Assembly: GCA_030616025.1 (NCBI GenBank)
Contig: JAUWYD010000034.1
Span: 1-8,736, forward strand
Direction: 5' to 3'
Length of the DNA: 8,736 nucleotides
Origin: Chloroflexota bacterium
GTDB taxonomy: Bacteria > Chloroflexota > Anaerolineae > UBA7937 > B3-Chlor
Below are positions 1 to 5,390 of this stretch, piece after piece. The notes under the pieces are model-generated. The model made no database searches, was not told the origin of the DNA, and saw only the letters and a program-made list of their open reading frames with translations. Position 1 is the first letter of the stretch. Each line of letters opens with the position of its first letter. A program made the translations under genes and the position numbers.

Positions 1-316
1 GGGGTACGCAAGTGCTTGGAAAGGGGGGGCATCGAGGGGGCGATTAGCACAGGTGTTCTAAGGTCAAGCGGCCAACGTTCGGTGGGGATCAAGGGTATGG
101 GGGGAAAACGGTTGAAAATTTTGGGGGTCTCGGACGGTCTCCAAAAGTGGGTGTTTTGACCTTTTCACGACCTCTATTTTCACCTTTTATAGTGCCGTTT
201 GAGGCCACTTTTGAGGGGCTTTAGGGCCACTTTTGGGGTAGTTGCAGGGGTGGAAATAGTGGGAGGGTATGGGTACGTTGATTGTGGTATGGCGTGCACT
301 ATTCCTTGCCTTAGAC
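1..316. other. G-rich non-coding upstream region
   Basis: I see no convincing gene here. The plus strand is rich in G-tracts (23-29, 36-40, 84-87, 93-95, 99-104, 123-127), and the cluster at 81-104 could form a G-quadruplex. The right half has spaced T4 tracts and repeated CCACTTTTG-type sites, listed separately. Plus frame 1 is open from the window edge to a TGA at 157-159 (about 52 codons, ending in LQKWVF) and could be the 3' end of an upstream gene. An open frame of this length is not rare in sequence this poor in TA-containing codons, so I do not call it. The region most likely holds control sequence for the operon that follows. Confidence 0.6.
141..236. repeat. Short direct and inverted repeats, CCACTTTTG(G) type
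   Basis: CCAAAAGTGG at 141-150 is the exact inverted complement of CCACTTTTGG at 227-236. GGCCACTTTTG occurs twice in direct orientation (203-213 and 225-235), 22 bp apart, about two helical turns. Related ACCTTTT units lie at 159-165 and 182-188. T4 tracts therefore recur at about 162, 185, 209 and 231. The sites lie 80-175 bp upstream of the promoter -35 box. They could be operator or replication-protein sites, or intrinsically bent DNA. The repeats are read directly from the sequence and the role is inference. Confidence 0.5.
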
Positions 317-345
317 TTGACAAGAAATTGCTTGTGTGGTAGAAT
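317..345 (+). promoter_or_regulatory. Strong sigma70/sigmaA-type promoter
   Basis: A perfect -35 box TTGACA (317-322) is followed by a 17-bp spacer and the -10 box TAGAAT (340-345), five of six matches to TATAAT. TG at 337-338 sits at the extended -10 position. The predicted start of transcription is near 352. The first good ribosome-binding site and start codon follow at 393-412, so this promoter probably drives the whole structural operon. I saw no other promoter of this quality on the plus strand. Confidence 0.8.
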
Positions 346-356
346 TGACATCAAGC

Positions 357-377
357 GGGGACACTGCGTCCCCTTTT
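357..377 (+). promoter_or_regulatory. 5'-UTR hairpin plus U-run
   Basis: GGGGAC (357-362) pairs perfectly with GTCCCC (368-373) around the 5-nt loop ACTGC, and four T follow at 374-377. It begins about five bases after the predicted transcription start. It has the outline of a short intrinsic terminator. At the extreme 5' end of an mRNA it could equally be a stabilising hairpin, or a pause/antitermination site. The pairing is directly visible; the function is inferred. Confidence 0.55.
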
Positions 378-392
378 CACCCAACTATGTTT

Positions 393-401
393 GGGAGGAG
401 G
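393..401 (+). promoter_or_regulatory. Shine-Dalgarno site of the first gene
   Basis: GGGAGGAGG lies 8 nt before ATG 410. It fixes the start of the 140-aa gene at 410. The longer in-frame version from ATG 269 would have to translate through the promoter and leader hairpin. Confidence 0.75.
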
Positions 402-409
402 ATAGGACA

Positions 410-832
410 ATGCCGAAAGTAACACCGGAGGAAGGAGCAGCAAAGCTGATTTCGCGAGCACGGGCCGCCGCTCCATTTATTGCCGATCAGGTGCGCAAGG
501 TCACTGTTGCACCGACCGAGGTGGCGGCAGGGAAGATTGACAAGATGCAGGCCAACTTTCTCAAGGCCGTCGCGGATGGCAAGGTGGAGCGTGGATTGCG
601 CCGGGTGTCCCTGAGTGATTGGCAGAATGCCATGATCAATAAGGGGGTCCCGCGCATCGCCCAAGGTTTGGAACAGGCGGAGGGCAAGATCATCGAGTTC
701 AACCGCCAGTTCTACCCGTTTCTGGAGCGTGTCCAGAGCGAAGTTTCGGCGATGCCGGATACCACGCTGGAAGACAACATTCAGCGTGCTGTGCATAACA
801 TCCGTCGCATTTCCGAGTTCAAGCGCAGTTAG
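410..832 (+). CDS. 140-aa helical protein preceding the capsid gene, function unknown
   Basis: I do not recognise a named family. This 140-residue soluble protein starts at ATG 410 behind a strong ribosome-binding site. It is Ala-, Lys- and Arg-rich, lacks Cys, and reads as almost all alpha helix with no membrane segment. A basic N-terminal half (KLISRARAAAPFIADQVRK) is followed by amphipathic helices and an Arg-rich C-terminus (HNIRRISEFKRS). It is the first gene after the main promoter and lies 26 nt upstream of the probable major capsid gene. A scaffold, capsid-assembly factor, nucleic-acid-binding virion protein or minor capsid protein would all fit. That is inference from position and composition only. 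The coding call itself is solid. Confidence 0.8.
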   Translation: MPKVTPEEGAAKLISRARAAAPFIADQVRKVTVAPTEVAAGKIDKMQANFLKAVADGKVERGLRRVSLSDWQNAMINKGVPRIAQGLEQAEGKIIEFNRQFYPFLERVQSEVSAMPDTTLEDNIQRAVHNIRRISEFKRS

Positions 833-838
833 GCGCTT
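821..838 (+). promoter_or_regulatory. Hairpin across the stop codon before the capsid gene
   Basis: AAGCGC (821-826) pairs perfectly with GCGCTT (833-838) around the loop AGTTAG, which contains the stop codon of the first gene. No U-run follows, so it is not a standard terminator. The capsid gene's ribosome-binding site starts about ten bases later. It may mark an RNA-processing or mRNA-stability site, or it may be chance. Confidence 0.35.
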
Positions 839-858
839 ACAAAAAGAGGGGGTGAGAT

Positions 859-1983
859 ATGGGTCTCTGGAGAACACACTATCTAATTCCTGAGCGGTCC
901 TTTGCGTCTGCTGCGCAGACTGAGGTCTTCGATCTGCCGCTTGTCGGGGTCCTATCCGACATCATGCTGGAGATCTACGCGCAGTCTGGCAATATCAACG
1001 CCGACATCTTCTTGGCCGATATCCTGACCAAGATCGAGGTTATCGGGGATGGCTCAACCGTGATCAAGAGTTTCACTGGCAAGGAATGTCAGGCATTGGC
1101 CGCTTACAACGACGGGCGTATGCCACCCGACAAGGAACTCAGTCCGAGCGGTGGATGCTGGGGGTACTTTCCAATTTACTTTGGGCGATATCCCGGTGAC
1201 CAGATGTACGCGCTGAACTGTGGCAACTGGAATTCGCTGCAACTGCGGTTGACGTATGCTCTGACTGCTGGGGGTACGATCAACACCTCTGGCTTTATGT
1301 CCACAGGTGCCAAGATCACCGCCTGGGGTCACTACGCTCCTGTGGCAGCGGGCTTTGCTCCAAAGGGCTACATCAAGTCTGAGGAGAAGCACGTCTGGAC
1401 GACCGCCGCTACGACGAACTACGATTTTGACTTGGCGCGTGACTACCCGTACCGGCGCTTGATGCTGGTTGATAACACGCTCAATTCTCACGTCAGGCAT
1501 GCTTTCAACAAGGTCACAGTCAACGTCAATCAGGGTGCTACCAAGCCGATTGACCGTCTCGACGGCGATGATCTTGTCCACGAGATGGGATTGCAGTTCG
1601 GGATGTTTCAGCACACCAAGCGGTACTATCAGGCTCTCTGCAATGCTGCGACGACCTTCTACACTCCGATCCGATGGAAGGTCAATGTGAACCCAGTGGG
1701 TAGCGGGGCGTATGGCGCAGCCTACTGTGGCACCCTTGACCCAAAGAACATCACGGTACAAGGAACTGGCGGGGCTGAGCCTGGGTGGGTGCAGATTACC
1801 TCATACGGCTACTGCCCTCACGGGTGCGTGATCTTCGACCTGGAGAAGCTCTCTGGTGGGTTGACCGGGCCTGCGGCGATGCTGACGGCCTGGAACGCAC
1901 GTCACACCGACGACATTGACCTGGAGATTTACGCCTACTACGCCAACTACTCTTGCGCCTACGTACTTGAGCAGTACGTCTAG
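859..1983 (+). CDS. Probable double jelly-roll major capsid protein
   Basis: This 374-residue protein falls within the length range of known double jelly-roll (DJR) capsid proteins. It is beta-rich, lacks a signal peptide or membrane segment, and appears to contain two similar halves. Residues 58-80 (KIEVIGDG...) resemble residues 218-240 (KVTVNVNQG...), each a strand-turn-strand ending in an acidic or Gly turn. The end of half one (126-133, SLQLRLTY) matches the end of half two (352-361, DIDLEIYAYY). FPIYFGRYPGDQMY at 104-117 is the sort of aromatic, loop-rich strand found in DJR proteins. The start ATG 859 follows a G-rich Shine-Dalgarno (GAGGGGGTGA). As the largest beta protein near the promoter, and with no portal, protease or terminase next to it, it is the best capsid candidate. 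An HK97 fold looks less likely. Family assignment is inferred without a database search. Confidence 0.72.
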   Translation: MGLWRTHYLIPERSFASAAQTEVFDLPLVGVLSDIMLEIYAQSGNINADIFLADILTKIEVIGDGSTVIKSFTGKECQALAAYNDGRMPPDKELSPSGGCWGYFPIYFGRYPGDQMYALNCGNWNSLQLRLTYALTAGGTINTSGFMSTGAKITAWGHYAPVAAGFAPKGYIKSEEKHVWTTAATTNYDFDLARDYPYRRLMLVDNTLNSHVRHAFNKVTVNVNQGATKPIDRLDGDDLVHEMGLQFGMFQHTKRYYQALCNAATTFYTPIRWKVNVNPVGSGAYGAAYCGTLDPKNITVQGTGGAEPGWVQITSYGYCPHGCVIFDLEKLSGGLTGPAAMLTAWNARHTDDIDLEIYAYYANYSCAYVLEQYV

Positions 1984-2000
1984 GCTACAGGAGGTACGAC

Positions 2001-2297
2001 ATGGCTGCACCTGCACACGGTTACGTGCGTATGCTCATTGACGGGATCGCGGTCAGCAAGCCGTGCAACGTCCACGCGCTGGTGTTCACGCCGCGCAAAC
2101 TGCAACACGAGGTTGTGGTGTACGACGGCCTTGACACGTCGAGCGGTGACGGGCTGATCAAGATCGTGGCGGACGTGAAGGAAACGAGGGGTTTCACCTT
2201 CGACGGTGGTATCTACTGTCGTAATGGGGTGTACGTCGATTTCTCTAGTCCGCCCGGTGACTTGCTGATCGTCTACGACACCGTTGAAACGATCTGA
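2001..2297 (+). CDS. Small beta-domain virion protein, 98 aa
   Basis: This short all-beta protein follows the capsid gene by 17 nt and has a strong AGGAGGT site (1989-1995). It alternates hydrophobic strands with turns: HALVFTP, EVVVYDGLDTSSGDGLIKIV, GFTFDGGIYCRNGVYVDF and LLIVYDTVE. Small proteins with a 'VYDG-dtssGd-l...F.GGi...Gvyv' layout are common among phage structural genes and look like one compact beta-sandwich. I know of no firm function. A capsid decoration, cement or minor capsid role fits the position. There is no membrane segment or signal peptide. The coding call is secure and the role is inferred. Confidence 0.78.
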   Translation: MAAPAHGYVRMLIDGIAVSKPCNVHALVFTPRKLQHEVVVYDGLDTSSGDGLIKIVADVKETRGFTFDGGIYCRNGVYVDFSSPPGDLLIVYDTVETI

Positions 2298-2308
2298 ACA
2301 TGAGTGAA

Positions 2309-2342
2309 ACAGTCCCCGCCCTCCCTGCATTGTGGGGACTGT
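2309..2342 (+). promoter_or_regulatory. 9-bp perfect stem-loop in an intergenic G-rich leader
   Basis: ACAGTCCCC (2309-2317) pairs perfectly with GGGGACTGT (2334-2342) across a 16-nt loop. It lies in the 81-nt gap between the 98-aa and 130-aa genes. The sequence after it is G-rich (runs at 2345-2350 and 2355-2359) rather than T-rich, so it is not a classical intrinsic terminator. It may be a partial terminator, RNA-processing or stabilising element, or part of a leader that sets different levels for capsid and downstream proteins. Its stem contains the same six-base core, GTCCCC/GGGGAC, as the hairpin at 357-373. Confidence 0.5.
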
Positions 2343-2370
2343 GTGGGGGGTGGCGGGGGCTTGCTTGTTT

Positions 2371-2375
2371 GGAGG
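2371..2375 (+). promoter_or_regulatory. Shine-Dalgarno that selects ATG 2379
   Basis: GGAGG lies only 3 nt before ATG 2379. This spacing is short, but it is the only good site near the start of the 130-aa gene. It argues against the in-frame GTG at 2304, whose reading would run through the stem-loop and give a Gly-rich, non-conserved-looking N-terminus. Confidence 0.55.
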
Positions 2376-2378
2376 ACA

Positions 2379-2771
2379 ATGAGATACGGAGCATTTCTTG
2401 AAGTGACGGGGGGGACGCTGCAATCAGTACCGGACACAAAAATCATGCCGGTCTGTCACGGGGTGGCCACGGATGTAGATGTGATGTTTCCCCCAGGCTC
2501 AGCGGGGCTCTTGTACCTACAGGTTTGGTATCACGAACGGCAAGTATTTCCTGAGACAGGGGGAGGTGCTTTTCGTGGTGATGATCACCTTTTCCAGTTT
2601 CCTGCCTCGTTGAGACTGGACGAGCAACCGTATGCACTGGAGTTGCGCGGATGGGCTCCTGATGCTGAGCTTAAGCATACGGTATTTGTGCAAGTGACAG
2701 TCACACCAGTACCAGAAGAGTATGGTCCGATGTTTATGGAAGTACCTCTACCGGAAGGAATGTGGACATGA
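2379..2771 (+). CDS. 130-aa beta-sandwich virion protein (minor capsid or penton-like candidate)
   Basis: The protein starts at ATG 2379 and has 130 residues, mostly beta strand. Visible segments include DVDVMFPPGSAGLLYLQVWY (34-53), the turn GGAFRGDDHLFQF (63-75), and the paired end strands QPYALELRGW (85-94) and HTVFVQVTVTP (102-112). The order 'FPpGsaGLlyvqvw...vfP...g.FrgDd...y.L.l.gW.pd...HtvfV.v' resembles small single-domain proteins I associate with phage structural regions, though I cannot name a family. A single jelly-roll or beta-sandwich next to a DJR capsid gene makes a penton or minor capsid role reasonable. Its stop overlaps the next start as ATGA (2768-2771), which indicates translational coupling. 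Confidence 0.72.
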   Translation: MRYGAFLEVTGGTLQSVPDTKIMPVCHGVATDVDVMFPPGSAGLLYLQVWYHERQVFPETGGGAFRGDDHLFQFPASLRLDEQPYALELRGWAPDAELKHTVFVQVTVTPVPEEYGPMFMEVPLPEGMWT

Positions 2772-3208
2772 GTGGAATTACAAATCCTGCTGAGGAATAT
2801 TTTAAGGATGGTCTTTGGGGCTGGGATGGCTCAGTGTGGCGGAAACTTCCAATGCTGTGGGGCTACAGCGACAGGTGGGCTGAGGTTCAGGATCACGATA
2901 TGACCTCAGACGCTACGTACTCATTTGACACCGTGGCCGTTCCTGCGGGTTACGTGTACAAACTAGAACATGCTACAATCGCCAACCAGTCCGCTGTTCG
3001 TGGTATGGCCTACATCGCTATCTCTCTCTCCGCTATTGCATACCCTCTTGTTTTGACGTTGGAGCCTGCCAGGTATCAGGCTGTCACTTGGACGGGCTCG
3101 CTCACTCTAAAGGAGGGTGACAAGATCATCTTTCGTCAACTGTCCTGTATTACCGATGATGTCATCCGGGCTGCTGCGTGGGGCTGCAAAATGAAGATTG
3201 CGGAGTGA
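2768..3208 (+). CDS. 146-aa virion-associated beta protein
   Basis: I chose ATG 2768 because it overlaps the previous stop as ATGA and has AAGGA at 2755-2759, 8 nt upstream. The GTG at 2762 would be only 2 nt from that site. The N-terminus is a compact Trp-rich motif, NPAEEYFKDGLWGWDGSVWR, followed by LPMLWGY. Alternating strands follow: VAVPAGYVYKLEHATI, GMAYIAISLS, SLTLKEGDKIIFRQL and AAAWGCKMKIAE. This is typical of a virion beta-domain with an N-terminal docking peptide. No enzyme motif, signal peptide or membrane segment is present. It probably acts with the following 296-aa protein in a spike or vertex complex (inference). The family is not recognised. Confidence 0.75.
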   Translation: MSGITNPAEEYFKDGLWGWDGSVWRKLPMLWGYSDRWAEVQDHDMTSDATYSFDTVAVPAGYVYKLEHATIANQSAVRGMAYIAISLSAIAYPLVLTLEPARYQAVTWTGSLTLKEGDKIIFRQLSCITDDVIRAAAWGCKMKIAE

Positions 3209-3223
3209 GCAGGGGGGGAGGTA

Positions 3224-4114
3224 ATGCCTGAGTTCGCTGACTGGACAAGAGCGTATGTAATGGTAGGCGACTCTCCAGTGGGCTTGAGGGAGGTCCTGCT
3301 GGCTGCTGATGGCTCGATGTACGCCCTGTTACAGGGAGAGACAGCCCTAGGGGCATTGCAGACCGTCAGACTGGATAGTGAAGGCCGAATGAGTGCCTTT
3401 GTGATTGACAGCACTGACGCTTGGGGCAAGATGCTCAGTATCGGCAACGCTGAACTGGCCGCCCGGCTTGGCAGTCCTGTGATTTATGAACAGTTGGGTA
3501 GGGTGCAGTTTATCGAGACGTTTGAGCAAGGGTTGGGGTTGTGGACACAGGCAAGTGATGGGGCAGGCAAAGCAATTGCAATTGACCCTGTTTACAAACG
3601 GAGTGGTGGGTACTCCGCCAAACTCACAGCAGGTAACACCCTTCAAAAGTACGCGCAACTTACCTACTGTCAGGGAATGTCCACAGTATCCCCTATAGGG
3701 ATTGCGTTCGCGTACTCAACCCCTACGGACTTTGATAATATTACAATGATGGTAGACCTGTGGGACGCTACAAAGCACTATATGGTAGGAGTGCAACTTG
3801 ACGGGGTAAACGACAAGGTAAATGTATGGGTTTCTGGTGACGACTGGGAAGAGGTTTACAGTGTTAACCCCTCTGGTGCTCTTGGGCGGATATTCTTTTA
3901 CGTGAAACTCACGTTTGACCCAGTGGAGGGGGTCTACAAAGACCTCAAGTTTAACCAGTACACAGAGAACATAGGAACACTCACCTTTCCCACTGAGGAG
4001 ATTGTAGCCCTGCCGATTGTTCAACTCGTACTGCGTCTGACTGGCCGGGATGCGCCAGAGCAGGATATTGCCTACTTTGATGACATCATCTTAACAGTAG
4101 CAGAACCCGAATAG
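3224..4114 (+). CDS. Spike/receptor-binding candidate with lectin-like beta-sandwich, 296 aa
   Basis: The gene starts at ATG 3224 behind a G-rich site ending GGGAGG, only 2 nt from the ATG. Residues 20-36 and 44-60 are two copies of a beta-hairpin unit 24 residues apart, with the pattern L..V.L...G.M.A, probably a shaft or docking module. Residues about 90-296 look like one concanavalin A/carbohydrate-binding-type jelly-roll. It opens with FIETFEQGLGLW, continues through GGYSAKLTAG, MMVDLWD, VGVQLDGVNDKVNVWV and FFYVKLTFDP, and ends in the typical YFDDIILTV strand. The likely role is host-surface or glycan binding on the virion. The lectin-like reading rests on strand pattern alone. The gene is in the same frame as the preceding one, separated by one stop and five codons. 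Confidence 0.75.
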   Translation: MPEFADWTRAYVMVGDSPVGLREVLLAADGSMYALLQGETALGALQTVRLDSEGRMSAFVIDSTDAWGKMLSIGNAELAARLGSPVIYEQLGRVQFIETFEQGLGLWTQASDGAGKAIAIDPVYKRSGGYSAKLTAGNTLQKYAQLTYCQGMSTVSPIGIAFAYSTPTDFDNITMMVDLWDATKHYMVGVQLDGVNDKVNVWVSGDDWEEVYSVNPSGALGRIFFYVKLTFDPVEGVYKDLKFNQYTENIGTLTFPTEEIVALPIVQLVLRLTGRDAPEQDIAYFDDIILTVAEPE

Positions 4115-4118
4115 GAGG
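4113..4118 (+). promoter_or_regulatory. Shine-Dalgarno that selects GTG 4127
   Basis: AGGAGG sits 8 nt before GTG 4127. The GTG at 4118 overlaps the site itself, so 4127 is the better start for the small membrane protein. Confidence 0.7.
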
Positions 4119-4126
4119 TGAACCAA

Positions 4127-4327
4127 GTGGATAAGTTCTGGGAGTATCTGGAGAGTAGTGTACTGGTGCAAGCGTCTGTAACCCTGATCCTCGTAGTAAC
4201 CACGTGTTACTTGTGGGTAACGGGGCAGCCAGTTCCTGACTTGTTGGTGGCGCTGATAAGTCTAGTGATGGGTTTCTGGTTTGGCACCAAGGTGCAGCAG
4301 ATGGCTAATCGCAATGCGAGGAGGTAA
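4127..4327 (+). CDS. 66-aa protein with two membrane segments (holin-like or virion membrane protein)
   Basis: The start is a GTG at 4127, placed by the AGGAGG site. A charged N-terminus is followed by two hydrophobic segments at about residues 8-28 (SVLVQASVTLILVVTTCYLWV) and 35-53 (LLVALISLVMGFWFG), joined by a short Pro-containing turn. The tail is basic (NRNARR). Two membrane segments, tiny size and a basic C-terminus are compatible with a holin. In a virus of this type it could equally be an integral protein of an internal virion membrane. No endolysin gene is next to it, which weakens the holin reading. It lies 12 nt after the spike gene and 5 nt before the next gene. Confidence 0.75.
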   Translation: MDKFWEYLESSVLVQASVTLILVVTTCYLWVTGQPVPDLLVALISLVMGFWFGTKVQQMANRNARR

Positions 4328-4332
4328 ACGAG

Positions 4333-4542
4333 ATGGGTTACAAAGTTACAGACACGCGCGAAATGTCCAGGATGACACCGGCTGGCTCTGTCGTACAGAC
4401 CTACAGAGTCTGGCTTGTGACAGATAACGGATCAACGGGGACAGTAGACGTTCCGCTAGACAAGTGGAACTCGGCTGATCTGCCCGATATCCTGGAGACT
4501 AAAGCGAAAGAGCTTGATCTGGCCTTTGTCCTGACAGGATGA
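4333..4542 (+). CDS. 69-aa alpha/beta protein of unknown function
   Basis: This short soluble protein starts at ATG 4333 behind GAGGAGGT (4318-4325), which overlaps the previous stop codon. The first half is a beta hairpin or sheet (YKVTDTREMSR, VVQTYRVWLVTDNGSTGTVDV). The second half is a helix (DLPDILETKAKELDLAFVL). Small proteins with this sheet-then-helix outline and a W-L-V-T core occur among phage structural genes, but I know no function for them. There is no signal peptide, Cys or membrane segment. The clear Shine-Dalgarno and tight spacing make it a real gene. Confidence 0.72.
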   Translation: MGYKVTDTREMSRMTPAGSVVQTYRVWLVTDNGSTGTVDVPLDKWNSADLPDILETKAKELDLAFVLTG

Positions 4543-4547
4543 AGTAG

Positions 4548-5390
4548 ATGGAAACCACAATTTACAGCCTGTTGAATGTTCTCTGGTGGAACCTCACCGG
4601 GCAGTATATGTACTATCTCCATTTTAGTCTGAGCCTGAGTCCCTTCTGGACGAGGATGCTCCTGCCCAGGTTCTGGACAGGACCTCCACAGTGGTGGCTG
4701 GACTCTGGCTACCGGCCAGAGCAGTGGACTGCGAACTTGACCAGCGGCATTCCTAATCACTACTTCGCTAGTTACTACAGAAGTGCGGCTAGGGCCAGGT
4801 TCCAGGACTGGATTGAGAACGCAGCGGACAGGATTGCAACGCCCTTGGTCAATGTAGTTGCTACCCTCCTGGGCTACCTATACCACGGCTATCCAACATT
4901 CTCTGCCTGGCTAATCGCAATCAGAGGCCGGGTAGGAGCCTGGGTTCCCAGCTGGGCAGATCACCTGGCTCACGCGGCTGTGCGGCTCTTTGACTGGCTC
5001 CCCAGCGACATCACTGCCGGGGTGGTGTCGTTCTATGACAAGTTTGTTGCCTGGTACGAAGTAACCAAGTCATGGGCGCGGGTGCAGTACGATACCGCCA
5101 GGAACTGGGTTGCGAATATCGCCCCGTGGCTTATCGCTGGCTACAGCACAGTGCGGACCTGGTATGATCTTGTGTCTACCTGGGTCACGAACTTCAAAAA
5201 CAACCCTTACGGCACCGTTGCCGGGTTTCTGGGTTATGCCTGGACTGCGCTCGAGGGAATGTACTGGGACCTATCCGTCTTTATGAATACTGTCTGGGTT
5301 CCGTTCAAGATCACCCTGCACGACTTCCTAGCAGACCCACCAGGTTGGATGTATGACAAAGTGGAGGACGAACTATGTCGAAGATGGTGA
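4548..5390 (+). CDS. Trp-rich amphipathic repeat protein, probably membrane-associated, 280 aa
   Basis: No known family is recognised. The protein has 23 Trp in 280 residues, about six times a usual share, and is also rich in Tyr, Phe and Leu. An aromatic N-terminus (residues 1-60, WW at 13-14 and 49-50) is followed by hydrophobic stretches near 97-124. A repeat region at 169-222 has Trp at 169, 176, 187, 194, 205 and 212, alternating 7 and 11 residues. The protein ends on Trp. Such a pattern fits long amphipathic helices lying on a lipid bilayer or packing together in one. It starts at ATG 4548 with AGGA 8 nt upstream and overlaps the lipoprotein start by 16 nt. A role in virion membrane shaping or genome delivery is inferred from composition and from the membrane-related neighbours. 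Confidence 0.75.
   Translation: METTIYSLLNVLWWNLTGQYMYYLHFSLSLSPFWTRMLLPRFWTGPPQWWLDSGYRPEQWTANLTSGIPNHYFASYYRSAARARFQDWIENAADRIATPLVNVVATLLGYLYHGYPTFSAWLIAIRGRVGAWVPSWADHLAHAAVRLFDWLPSDITAGVVSFYDKFVAWYEVTKSWARVQYDTARNWVANIAPWLIAGYSTVRTWYDLVSTWVTNFKNNPYGTVAGFLGYAWTALEGMYWDLSVFMNTVWVPFKITLHDFLADPPGWMYDKVEDELCRRW
5052..5213 (+). repeat. Three 18-residue Trp repeats (54-nt units) inside the 280-aa gene
   Basis: Units at protein residues 169-186, 187-204 and 205-222 each begin with Trp and have a second Trp at position 8. Units one and two also share Tyr at position 13, Thr at 15 (or 15/18) and Arg at 17. A degenerate unit at 151-168 keeps the Tyr (163) and the following Asp. Eighteen residues are five turns of an alpha helix, so the Trp residues fall along one face. 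The DNA units are diverged, so this is an old protein-level repeat, not a recent DNA duplication. Confidence 0.75.

Noticed and set aside
1..159. Open plus-strand frame from the window edge to TGA 157, possible 3' end of an upstream gene
   Set aside because: About 52 codons without a stop is not rare in G-rich sequence, other frames are also partly open, and the product is not recognisable. Left undecided, described under the upstream region.
357..377. True intrinsic terminator ending transcription just after the promoter
   Set aside because: It would silence the whole operon; the stem is short and the U-run only four bases, so a stabilising or regulatory role is more likely.
269..409. N-terminal extension of the first gene from ATG 269, which also has a GGGAGGG-like site 2 nt upstream
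   Set aside because: It would run through the -35/-10 promoter and the leader hairpin. ATG 410 has a much better placed ribosome-binding site.
377..877. Minus-strand frame of 166 codons opposite the first gene
   Set aside because: Antisense shadow; the plus strand has promoter, Shine-Dalgarno and a coherent helical product.
1054..1761. Long (235-codon) minus-strand open frame inside the capsid gene
   Set aside because: It is antisense to a gene with good codon use and a ribosome-binding site, has no site of its own that I can see, and gives a Val/Arg-rich shadow-type product.
2304..2378. Earlier GTG start for the 130-aa gene
   Set aside because: The added residues are coded by the stem-loop and G-runs, and the only good Shine-Dalgarno is at 2371-2375.
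2300..2401. 33-codon ORF starting ATGAGTGAAACAG across the stem-loop
   Set aside because: No ribosome-binding site, it overlaps the stem-loop and the next gene, and the Gly/Trp/Cys content comes from the G-rich leader.
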